Source of the DNA: an uncultured Victivallaceae bacterium | GTDB taxonomy: Bacteria > Verrucomicrobiota > Lentisphaeria > Victivallales > Victivallaceae | Direction of reading: 5' to 3' | Length of the DNA: 36,527 nucleotides | Assembly: GCA_944392655.1 (NCBI GenBank) | Contig: CALXXL010000021.1 | Coordinates: 1-36,527 of the forward strand | In this document: positions 1 to 7,293 of the stretch, piece after piece | How the letters are laid out: every line of letters begins with the position of its first letter | Position numbering within the stretch: the stretch's first letter is position 1 | Program-made: the position numbers and the translations under genes | The notes under the pieces: generated by a model | Seen by the model: only the letters and a program-made list of their open reading frames with translations | Told to the model about the DNA's origin: nothing | Databases searched by the model: none

Positions 1-78
1 TTTTAACTTACAATCCTATAATTATAATATAAAAAATTAAAAAAAACGATTTTTTTTATAAAAATCCGCTTTTTTTAT

Positions 79-120
79 TTGCAATTGGAAAAAAATGGAA
101 TATTTTGGAATAGAAAGGAA
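79..120 (+). promoter_or_regulatory. mraZ promoter with four 10-bp-periodic TGGAA-type repeats
   Basis: TGGAA occurs at 86-90, 96-100 and 106-110, with AGGAA at 116-120, so four 5-mers are separated by exactly 5 bp. A promoter-like pair, TTGCAA (79-84) and TATTTT (101-106) with 16-bp spacing, overlaps repeats 1 to 3. MraZ of E. coli is known to bind direct repeats of TGGGN with 5-bp spacers upstream of its own gene. The same geometry just before this mraZ suggests an autoregulatory site with a changed core. The repeats are read directly; binding and the exact promoter are inferred. Confidence 0.6.
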
Positions 121-146
121 AAGGTTGATAATCCAAAGGTTTGCCG

Positions 147-632
147 ATGTTGCCGTTTTGTGGACAGGATCGTTGCGTGATAGATGCCAACGGGCGGATA
201 AAGTTGAGTCCGCGTTTGATCGGGGATTTTGCCCGTCAATGTAATGGTGAAGTTGTGTTATACTGTCTGCCTGAAGGAGCCATCGCGATCTATCCGGAAG
301 CTGTGTTTGTGGAGATGCGGGAAGCCTCGGCACGATCGTTATCTGATGTTGGCACTAGCCTGATACGCCGCCGTGAATTGCGTCGCTTTGGTGCGATGAC
401 ATTGCCGGATAGAATAACTCAGCAGGGACGATTGACTATTCCTACGGGATTTCGTGATTTTACCGCATTGCAGCCTGGTACTGAAGCGTTTGTTGTGGGC
501 GTTGAGATCGGCGCGGAAATCTGGAATGCGGAACGCTGGAAGCGTGAAATGGATATTGTAAACGGTCATCTTGAACAGAAGGGGTTGGAAGAGATGGCTG
601 CGGATTTAAGAAATACAGGTAATTTACAGTAA
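147..632 (+). CDS. mraZ: MraZ transcriptional regulator (double SpoVT/AbrB fold)
   Basis: This is a DNA-binding regulator that in most bacteria heads the division and cell wall (dcw) cluster and represses it. Both half-domains are visible: DANGRIKLSP near residues 13-22 and QQGRLTIP near 92-99, followed by a GVEIGAEIW segment typical of the second copy. The 161-residue length is close to the usual 140-155. I chose ATG147 because AAAGG lies 7 bp upstream; a TTG at 141 would sit directly on that ribosome site. The usual partners rsmH, ftsL and ftsI are absent; the next gene, 13 bp on, is a small membrane or exported protein. Four periodic repeats in the promoter suggest self-regulation. Confidence 0.9.
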   Translation: MLPFCGQDRCVIDANGRIKLSPRLIGDFARQCNGEVVLYCLPEGAIAIYPEAVFVEMREASARSLSDVGTSLIRRRELRRFGAMTLPDRITQQGRLTIPTGFRDFTALQPGTEAFVVGVEIGAEIWNAERWKREMDIVNGHLEQKGLEEMAADLRNTGNLQ

Positions 633-645
633 GGGGAACTGGAAA

Positions 646-927
646 ATGATGGATGTAAAACATAGTTTGGGATTTAAGTTGGCAGTATTTGGAATTCTGG
701 CGGTGTCGATGGTACTTCTGCCGGGCGCTATCTCCGGGGCGTCTGCGGAGAGTGCAGAGATGACTGTGGCAGTAAATGAAGCGGTAAAATCCATCAATTG
801 TGTATCAGCGGAAGTTGCTGCGGAAAATCGTGCTGAATTTGTGGAGTTTGGGAAAGACAATCCTTTGTTTGCACTTCAAATGAATGCTCAGAAGTTTGAA
901 CCGCGTCATCATAATTTATGGAAATAA
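646..927 (+). CDS. small exported or membrane-anchored protein of unknown function, downstream of mraZ
   Basis: I do not recognise this 93-residue protein. A short polar start is followed by a hydrophobic stretch (about residues 10-30) and an SGASAES-like sequence that resembles a signal peptidase site, so it is either secreted to the periplasm or held by one membrane segment. The remainder, about 55 residues, is Ala/Glu/Asn rich with a single cysteine. It starts 13 bp after mraZ, with AAGGGG as ribosome site, and ends before a strong terminator, so it is the only partner in the mraZ transcript. Its size and topology recall FtsL, which normally lies near mraZ, but I see no convincing heptad coiled coil. 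A second ATG at 649 is equally possible as start. Confidence 0.6.
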   Translation: MMDVKHSLGFKLAVFGILAVSMVLLPGAISGASAESAEMTVAVNEAVKSINCVSAEVAAENRAEFVEFGKDNPLFALQMNAQKFEPRHHNLWK

Positions 928-978
928 ATAAAGTATTTTTATAGTTTATAATTTTCCGAATTCTCTCTTTTATATCAA

Positions 979-1022
979 AGGATGCGAAATTGTTCTGCCT
1001 GCAATTTCGCATCCTGCTTTTT
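979..1022 (+). terminator. intrinsic terminator after the mraZ operon
   Basis: A perfect 14-bp stem (979-992 with 1002-1015) encloses a 9-nt loop and is followed by CTTTTT (1017-1022). It separates the mraZ unit from the efp promoter. Confidence 0.85.
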
Positions 1023-1036
1023 AATGGTAAAATTGC

Positions 1037-1065
1037 TTGAAAACAAGAGTTTTTGGTGTTATATT
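1037..1065 (+). promoter_or_regulatory. efp-epmA promoter (sigma70-like, extended -10)
   Basis: TTGAAA (1037-1042) is followed 17 bp later by TATATT (1060-1065). A TG at 1057-1058 forms an extended -10 element. The start codon of efp is about 40 bp downstream of the expected start point. Confidence 0.6.
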
Positions 1066-1106
1066 AATTAAATGTTATCAATTCAAAACAGGAGATTTAT
1101 AAATTT

Positions 1107-1673
1107 ATGTACAGCGCATCTGATTTACGCAAGGGCTTGAAGATTGAGATCGACGGTGCTCCGTGGGTCATTACTGAATTTGAATTCTGCAAACCGGGCA
1201 AAGGTACAGCCTTGTACCGTTGCCGTATGAAGAACATGATTACCGGAATCGGTATGGAAAAAACCTATCGTCCGACAGATAAGATCGATAAGCCGGACTT
1301 GGAAGAGATGGATACATTCTACTCTTACTGTGATGGTCACAACTACGTTTTCAGTAACGCTGAAACCTATGAAGAATTGCATGTAAGTGCGGAATTCCTC
1401 GGCCGGAACGTATATTTCCTGATGGAAAACGATCCGTGTCACTTCCTGCTTTACAAAGGCGAACCGATTGAAATCACTCTGCCGACCTTTATTGAAAAGA
1501 CTATTACTGAAACTGAACCGGGCGCTCGCGGCGATACAGCTACGAACGTGCTTAAACCGGCTAAAGTTGACAATGGCTATGAAATCCAGGTTCCGCTTTT
1601 CATCAATATTGGCGACGTGGTTAAGATTGATACCCGTACCGGCGAATATGCCGAACGTGTAAGCAAGGCGTAA
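1107..1673 (+). CDS. efp: translation elongation factor P
   Basis: EF-P binds the ribosome between the P and E sites and rescues stalling at polyproline stretches. The protein is 188 residues, the normal length, with the KOW-like N-terminal domain and two OB folds. The tip loop reads KPGKGTA, placing the modifiable lysine at residue 32, equivalent to Lys34 of E. coli. The ribosome site AGGAGA lies 11 bp before the ATG. The next gene, 30 bp downstream, encodes the lysyl-lysine ligase EpmA. Together with the lysine at the tip this indicates beta-lysylation rather than the arginine-rhamnose or unmodified types. Confidence 0.97.
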   Translation: MYSASDLRKGLKIEIDGAPWVITEFEFCKPGKGTALYRCRMKNMITGIGMEKTYRPTDKIDKPDLEEMDTFYSYCDGHNYVFSNAETYEELHVSAEFLGRNVYFLMENDPCHFLLYKGEPIEITLPTFIEKTITETEPGARGDTATNVLKPAKVDNGYEIQVPLFINIGDVVKIDTRTGEYAERVSKA

Positions 1674-1703
1674 ATCATCAACTGTTTAAGCTGTCGGTCG
1701 GTT

Positions 1704-2615
1704 ATGGACGTTATCTCAGCGTTGGCGCAGAAGCGCGCATGTCTGGAGAAGCGTGCATTACTGGCACAGGCATTGAGGGACGGTTTCCGGCATTTCGGAT
1801 TTCTGGAAATTGATACTCCGTCCCTGATACCCGCTCCGGCGCAGGAGGAATTTATCGAGACGATTCCTGCGGGGAGCGGGTTTTTGCGTCCCAGCCCGGA
1901 ACTGGAGATGAAACAGCTGCTGGCCGCTGGGTACAAACGGATTTTCCAATTCGGTCCATGCTGGCGCGCCGGAGAGCGGGGGCGTAAGCACAGCGAAGAG
2001 TTTACCATGCTCGAATATTACGCTGCCGGTTTTGATTACCGTAAATTAATGGGGCTTACCTGTGAAATACTGGCAGAAGCGGCAATACGGGTTAATGGTT
2101 CACTTACATTAAATTATCAGGGGGAGGAGATAGATTTTTCTCCGGAATCCGCTGAATGGCTGACGGTAGCTGATGCTTTCAATCGTTACAGTCCTGTTGC
2201 TCTTGACGATGCTCTGGCGCAGGATAGATTTGATGAAATCATGGTTGTAAACATCGAACCGCAGTTGGGGCGCGGACATCTTACATTTCTTGCCGATTAT
2301 CCGGCATCGCGTGCGGCATTGGCACGCCGCAGCGCCTTAAATCCTGATGTGGCTGAACGCTGGGAGCTGTATATTGCCGGGATAGAGCTGTCTAATGCCT
2401 TTTCTGAGCTTACAGATGAGAAAGAACAGCGGCAGCGCTTTGCCGAGGCCGCCGCATTCCGTTGTGCGCATGGCATGAATAACTATCCTGAGGCAGAAGC
2501 GTTTTTTGCTGCACTTCATGCCGGATTGCCGGAATCCAGCGGCAATGCACTAGGTTTTGACCGTCTGGTCATGATTTTTACTGATTCCGACAATATTGAT
2601 GCGGTAAAGTTCTAG
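1704..2615 (+). CDS. epmA: EF-P beta-lysylation enzyme EpmA (class II LysRS paralogue)
   Basis: EpmA attaches (R)-beta-lysine to the tip lysine of EF-P. It resembles the catalytic core of class II lysyl-tRNA synthetase without the anticodon domain. Class II motif 2 spans about residues 81-106 (FQFGPCWRAGERG, then HSEEFTMLEYY). The family segment GIELSNAFSELTDE and motif 3 (GNALGFDRLVMIF) are near the C-terminus. At 303 residues it is slightly shorter than E. coli EpmA (325). The ribosome site is weak, suggesting translation coupled to efp. EpmB, the lysine 2,3-aminomutase that makes beta-lysine, is not in the window. The gene ends 3 bp from the convergent aldehyde dehydrogenase gene. Confidence 0.93.
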   Translation: MDVISALAQKRACLEKRALLAQALRDGFRHFGFLEIDTPSLIPAPAQEEFIETIPAGSGFLRPSPELEMKQLLAAGYKRIFQFGPCWRAGERGRKHSEEFTMLEYYAAGFDYRKLMGLTCEILAEAAIRVNGSLTLNYQGEEIDFSPESAEWLTVADAFNRYSPVALDDALAQDRFDEIMVVNIEPQLGRGHLTFLADYPASRAALARRSALNPDVAERWELYIAGIELSNAFSELTDEKEQRQRFAEAAAFRCAHGMNNYPEAEAFFAALHAGLPESSGNALGFDRLVMIFTDSDNIDAVKF

Positions 2616-2618
2616 AAA

Positions 2619-3980
2619 TTATCGGCATACGAGCCGGATAAGCAATTTTTGAATTGCGTTGAATGGCGGATAACGCAATGGCAATTCCCACAGCGGTTTT
2701 TTCAAAATAGAGCGATAGTGGGTAAAAGTGTCAAAAGACCATCTGCCGTGATATGCTCCGGTTCCACTGGCTCCTACTCCACCGAATGGGATGGTAGCAG
2801 AGGCTAACTGCATAATAGTGTCGTTTATCGCCATATTTCCGAAAGAACACGCCCGGAGGAATTTTGATTCCTCATTGGCTGATTTGGAAAAAAGATACGC
2901 GGCCAATGGTTTGGGCTTGGATTTTAAAATCACGATCGCCTCTTCCAGAGAATCAAAAGTAAGTACAGGAAGTATCGGACCGAATATCTCCTCTTGCATA
3001 ATGGGTGATTCCCAATCCACCATATCGATCATGGTTGGTGCGATATAACGTTCGTTTTTATCCCACTCGCCACCACAGATCAGCCGTCCGGTTGAGATTA
3101 ATTTTGACAGCCTTTCAAAATGATAGTCACTGATAATCCTGCCGAAATTACCACTTTCCTGCGGATTTTCACCATAAAACTGTTTTATATACAACCGTAT
3201 TTTTGCCGTCAATTTGTCTTTTATTGCACTGTGGACATAGAGAAAATCCGGCGCTACGCAGGTTTGGCCGGCATTCAGAAATTTCCCCCAGGCGATACGT
3301 TTTGCCGCCACGTCCAGGTCGGCCTCTTCGGTAACGATACAGGGGCTTTTGCCACCGAGTTCCAAAGTTACCGGCGTCAGATTTTCTGCGGCCTTCATCA
3401 TGATTTTTCTGCCCATTACAGTACCGCCGGTAAAGAATACATAATCATATTTTTCTTTCAGCAGTTCATCCCATGGGGCTGAAGTTGCAGTTATTACCCC
3501 CGGCATTTCCAGGCGGTCAATTAACTCTTTTATTACCGCACTTGAGTGTGTGGCATAGTCCGGTACCCGCAAGACAGCGCAATTACCCGCGCTTATTGCG
3601 CCTATCAATGGATCCAGCGATAACAAAAAGGGGTAGTTCCAGGTTGCACCAATGAGTACGACCCCATACGGCTCTGGAGATTGCCATGCGATACCTGGCA
3701 GATTAAAGGTTCCAGGATTAAGCAATTTCGGCCTGGCCCAACTTTTTACATGACGTATGGCATAACGCAAAGAGCTGTAAAGCAGTGCCAGTTCACAAGT
3801 CAGCGCCTCTTCCTCCGACTTATGCAGGTCAGCCGCCAGCGCGTTAAGAATCTGCTGTTTATTGTCATGCAGCAGAACGAGCAGTTTTTTCAGAATCTGT
3901 CGTCTGGTCTTTACCGGCTTCAGCGTTCCAGAGGTTGCGTTACGGCGTAATTCCTGCAGTTGATTTTGCCAATCACTCAT
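2619..3980 (-). CDS. aldehyde dehydrogenase, ALDH3-like
   Basis: NAD(P)-dependent aldehyde oxidation is expected. The protein is 453 residues from ATG3980 (a TTG two codons upstream is possible). Catalytic features are present: Asn115 in WNYPF, the cofactor loop FFTGG near 182-186, Glu207 in LELGGKSP and nucleophile Cys241 in AGQTCVAPD. The compact N-terminus and C-terminal tail fit the class 3 type (fatty or aromatic aldehydes), but the substrate cannot be read from sequence. The cofactor motif usually written LKPSE reads LRVPDYA here, replacing the conserved lysine with Arg138. It is the last gene of the minus-strand alr-rny group, 12 bp after alr. Confidence 0.9.
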   Translation of the reverse strand: MSDWQNQLQELRRNATSGTLKPVKTRRQILKKLLVLLHDNKQQILNALAADLHKSEEEALTCELALLYSSLRYAIRHVKSWARPKLLNPGTFNLPGIAWQSPEPYGVVLIGATWNYPFLLSLDPLIGAISAGNCAVLRVPDYATHSSAVIKELIDRLEMPGVITATSAPWDELLKEKYDYVFFTGGTVMGRKIMMKAAENLTPVTLELGGKSPCIVTEEADLDVAAKRIAWGKFLNAGQTCVAPDFLYVHSAIKDKLTAKIRLYIKQFYGENPQESGNFGRIISDYHFERLSKLISTGRLICGGEWDKNERYIAPTMIDMVDWESPIMQEEIFGPILPVLTFDSLEEAIVILKSKPKPLAAYLFSKSANEESKFLRACSFGNMAINDTIMQLASATIPFGGVGASGTGAYHGRWSFDTFTHYRSILKKPLWELPLRYPPFNAIQKLLIRLVCR

Positions 3981-3992
3981 ATCCAATCACCG

Positions 3993-5111
3993 TTAAACAT
4001 AAATTCGTTTTACCCTGGAGCCAAAGGAACACAGTAGTTCGTAAGCATGGGTGCCTTTCAGTTGGGCCCACTCTTCCAGCAATATTGAGTTCTCACCCTG
4101 AGTTCCGATACAGACTACTTCATCACCGCATTTTGCTTCCGGAACTTCGTCCAAAAGTACGGTGGTATAGTCCATCGACAGTCTGCCGAGAATCGGGCAG
4201 AATTTACCGTTAATCAAAACATATCCGCGGTTAGACAGCGCCAGTGGCAATCCATCGGCATATCCGGCAGCAATGGTGCCGACAATAGTGTTTTTTCTGA
4301 GTTTATAGGTTCTGCCGTAGCCGATTGTCGCTTCCGCAGGAAGTTTGCGTACGGCGGCTAAACGGGTCTTCAGCTCTACCACGCCTTGCAAATCCATGGT
4401 ATGGGCTACTTCGTTATCGCAGTAACCATATAAATTAATACCCGTGCGAACCATATTGAAAGGTGCTAAAGTGCTTGCCGGAAAGTTGTTGATAGCATCG
4501 CTGGCGGCCATGTGCCGTTCAACAAACGTCATGCCGTTTTCCTGAAGAGAAGCGATCAATTGTTTAAAACGTTCGATCTGCAACGCAGTAAAAGAGTCAT
4601 ATTTACTGTATGCGACCGGGCAGTGGCTGAAGATGCCGAACGGCGTCAGGTTAGAATATGTCTTCAGTTTTAATATCTGGGGCAGGGCGGTCTCATAACG
4701 GAAGCCCAGTCTCCCCATGCCGGTGTCGACGGCGATTTGAATACGGATATTTTTGTTTTGCCGTGCCGCTTCCGCGTTCAATCTTTCCGCTCCCTCAAGA
4801 TCACATACCGGGCAGATGATATCGTTGGCAACTGCAGCCTCAATTTCGCCGGGCAAAAGGTTGCCGAGGATACGGACGGGCAGGCCGAGACCGGTCAATT
4901 CCAACGCCTCGTTTACCTCTGCCACACCGAATCCTGCCGCTCCGCATCCTGCCAGCAACTTTGCTATTGGCCGGACGCCCAACCCGTATGCATTGGCTTT
5001 TAAAACAGCCACAACTCCTGCCGGAGTTACTCTTTCGGCAATTGTTTCAAAATTATGCCGCAATTTTGCCAGACTTACTTCCAGCCTGACGCGACTCTCC
5101 TGAGTATTCAC
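3993..5111 (-). CDS. alr: alanine racemase
   Basis: This PLP enzyme interconverts L- and D-alanine for peptidoglycan. The PLP lysine is Lys38 (VAVLKANAYGLG), and the second catalytic base Tyr265 sits in TIGYGRTY, followed by GRLSMDYT. At 372 residues it is full length. The start is GTG at 5109-5111, with GAGG about 8 bp upstream. The gene lies 21 bp after rny and 12 bp before the aldehyde dehydrogenase, so it is probably co-transcribed with both. Confidence 0.97.
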   Translation of the reverse strand: MNTQESRVRLEVSLAKLRHNFETIAERVTPAGVVAVLKANAYGLGVRPIAKLLAGCGAAGFGVAEVNEALELTGLGLPVRILGNLLPGEIEAAVANDIICPVCDLEGAERLNAEAARQNKNIRIQIAVDTGMGRLGFRYETALPQILKLKTYSNLTPFGIFSHCPVAYSKYDSFTALQIERFKQLIASLQENGMTFVERHMAASDAINNFPASTLAPFNMVRTGINLYGYCDNEVAHTMDLQGVVELKTRLAAVRKLPAEATIGYGRTYKLRKNTIVGTIAAGYADGLPLALSNRGYVLINGKFCPILGRLSMDYTTVLLDEVPEAKCGDEVVCIGTQGENSILLEEWAQLKGTHAYELLCSFGSRVKRIYV

Positions 5112-5132
5112 TTTTTCGCCTCAAAATCAGAT

Positions 5133-6683
5133 TTATTTTGCGTATTCTACCGATCTGGTTTCCCGGATAACGGTAATTTTTATTTGTCCTGGATAATTCA
5201 TTTCTTTTTCGATTCTCTGACAGATATTTTTTGCCAGCATCTGAGCTTCGCCCTCGGCGATTTTTTCCGGCAGTACAACTACGCGTACTTCGCGGCCGGC
5301 CTGCAGAGCATAACAGCTTTCCACCCCCTGAAAATCACGGGCGATGGATTCAAGCTGTTCCAGACGGCGCAGATATAATTCAGTGGTTTCACTTCTTGCA
5401 CCTGGACGTGAGGCCGACAGCGTGTCGCATGCATTAATAAGAATGTCGTACGGAGTGACCGGTTCAATTTCCGCATGGTGGGCGGCAACCGCCTGAATAA
5501 CATCTTTGGCTTCATTGTGCCGCCGCAGTATATCGGCGCCAATCTGCGCATGAGAACCTTCAATTTCATGGTCAACCGCCTTGCCGATGTCATGGAAGAG
5601 ACCAATACGTTTGGCTTTCTGTTCGTCCAAGCCAAGTTCTGCCGCTATTATTCCCATGAAATAAGCGGTCTCGAGAGAGTGTTTAAGCACATTCTGGGAG
5701 AAACTGTAACGGTATTTCAGACGGCCGAGCAGGCGGATAACCTGCGGTGAGGCTCCCTGAATACCGGTTTCCAATACGGCAGCTTCTCCGGCAGAGAAAG
5801 CATCTTCTTCGACCTCTTTTGTGATTTTCTTAACCAGTTCTTCTATTCTGGTCGGGTGGATACGGCCGTCAGAGATAAGGCGTTCAATCAGAAGCCGGGC
5901 AACCTCTTTCCTGATCGGATCAAAACATGAAATTACCACTGCTTCCGGGGTGTCGTCAATCAATATATTTACGCCGGTTGCCGCTTCAAGTGCCCGGATA
6001 TTGCGACCTTCGCGACCGATGATTCGCCCTTTCATCTCATCATTGGGGAGGGGAATGGTTGCGGTGGTACGTTCATAAGTACAGTCGGAAGAGTAGCGTT
6101 GAATAGCGTAGGTTAAAATACGGCGGGACTCTTTTTCTGCTTTCTGTTTTGCCTCTTCAAGAATATCACGCACCAGAAGGCCGGATTCATTTTTCACTTC
6201 GTTTTTCAACTTTTCCAGCAATATTTCGCGCGCCTCGTCGCGGCTGAGTTGAGCGACGCGTTCAAGCTGGTCGATCTGCTCAGATATTTTCTTCTGCAAT
6301 TCCTGTTCTCTGTTATTCAGCCGTTCCCTGGTTGCAGTTAACTCTTTACTCTGGCGTTCAATATCCTGCAGCTTGTTGTCGATCTGATCACTTTTGCGTT
6401 CAAGAGCCTCTTCTTTCTGAGTCAGGCGCTTTTCGATATTCTGCTGCTCTTTGCGCCGTTCTTTCAGCTCCTGCTCAACCTCTTCGCGCATTTTTAAAAT
6501 GTCGCTTTTAGCTGAAACCTTGGCTTCGCGCTGGATATGTTCCGCCTCTTTCCTGGCGTCATTTTTAATCTGTTCGGCCAGTTTCCCGGCGGAAGTTTTT
6601 CTTGCCCGCTGAAATATTGCTGCAATAATTAACCCCGCCAGAATACCTCCGCATCCGGCGATAGCGATGTACAAATAATCCAT
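5133..6683 (-). CDS. rny: ribonuclease Y, membrane-anchored endoribonuclease
   Basis: RNase Y initiates mRNA decay at the inner face of the membrane. Domain order is an N-terminal transmembrane helix (about 4-24), a long charged coiled coil (about 30-190), a KH domain with GxxG loop GREG at 223-226, and an HD domain with the metal pair His364-Asp365 and a further His335. Length is 516 residues from ATG6683, preceded by AAGGAAAAAAG. An upstream in-frame ATG would overlap the previous gene. It lies 19 bp after the cyclo-ligase gene. RNase Y rather than RNase E as the decay enzyme fits many non-proteobacterial lineages. Confidence 0.96.
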   Translation of the reverse strand: MDYLYIAIAGCGGILAGLIIAAIFQRARKTSAGKLAEQIKNDARKEAEHIQREAKVSAKSDILKMREEVEQELKERRKEQQNIEKRLTQKEEALERKSDQIDNKLQDIERQSKELTATRERLNNREQELQKKISEQIDQLERVAQLSRDEAREILLEKLKNEVKNESGLLVRDILEEAKQKAEKESRRILTYAIQRYSSDCTYERTTATIPLPNDEMKGRIIGREGRNIRALEAATGVNILIDDTPEAVVISCFDPIRKEVARLLIERLISDGRIHPTRIEELVKKITKEVEEDAFSAGEAAVLETGIQGASPQVIRLLGRLKYRYSFSQNVLKHSLETAYFMGIIAAELGLDEQKAKRIGLFHDIGKAVDHEIEGSHAQIGADILRRHNEAKDVIQAVAAHHAEIEPVTPYDILINACDTLSASRPGARSETTELYLRRLEQLESIARDFQGVESCYALQAGREVRVVVLPEKIAEGEAQMLAKNICQRIEKEMNYPGQIKITVIRETRSVEYAK

Positions 6684-6702
6684 CTTTTTTCCTTCTTTCT
6701 CT

Positions 6703-7293
6703 TCATTTAGCAAAAATATATAAATTTTCCTCTGTCACGGCGCAATCCATCTTCCGGTCATGTTCCTCGGCGGGAATACTCTCCTTGAGCTGGAACTGAT
6801 AAAAAACTCCCAGTATGCGTCCATTGACACCTTTTAGCAAGCGGTCATAAAAACCCTTGCCGCGCCCGAGTCTTACTCCTGATGCATCGAATCCCACACC
6901 GGGGATCACCCAGGCAATTTCGTGAGCCATTTCGTTGGAATCCGCCGCTCTCAAATGCGGCGCCGGCTCGGTAATTCCATATTTTCCGCTTATCAGATCA
7001 CGAGACAGACTGTGAATTTCCGCCAACTCATAATCATGAGATTCGCAGCGGTAACGGGGTAAAAAAATCTTTTTGCCGCAGTTGAATGCCCATTGAACGA
7101 AAGGTTTTAACTCCGGTTCTGAACCGTCGCTCGCATATATGGCGATTTTGGTTATACCGCGCCACAATTCGCCGTTCATAAGACGGTTATTTATGGCGTT
7201 ATCTGCCAGATTGCGCTGTTCAAGGGGAAGGTTTTTACACTTCTCCCGTAATTCTCTGCGTAAGATTTTCTTTTCTTCAGTCGGATTATTCAT
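6703..7293 (-). CDS. 5-formyltetrahydrofolate cyclo-ligase
   Basis: The enzyme (MTHFS family, YgfA/Fau in E. coli) converts 5-formyltetrahydrofolate to 5,10-methenyltetrahydrofolate with ATP. The signature PGVGFDASGVRLGRGKGFYD is at residues 131-150, and the N-terminal KKILRRELR helix is typical. Length is 196 residues from ATG7293, which overlaps the rarA stop by 8 bp and has GGGGG just upstream; the longer reading from an upstream ATG lacks such a site. The overlap implies translational coupling with rarA. Confidence 0.92.
   Translation of the reverse strand: MNNPTEEKKILRRELREKCKNLPLEQRNLADNAINNRLMNGELWRGITKIAIYASDGSEPELKPFVQWAFNCGKKIFLPRYRCESHDYELAEIHSLSRDLISGKYGITEPAPHLRAADSNEMAHEIAWVIPGVGFDASGVRLGRGKGFYDRLLKGVNGRILGVFYQFQLKESIPAEEHDRKMDCAVTEENLYIFAK

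Noticed and set aside
1-60. A- and T-rich runs resembling a terminator at the left edge
   Set aside because: No stable GC-containing stem is present; it may only be AT-rich spacer.
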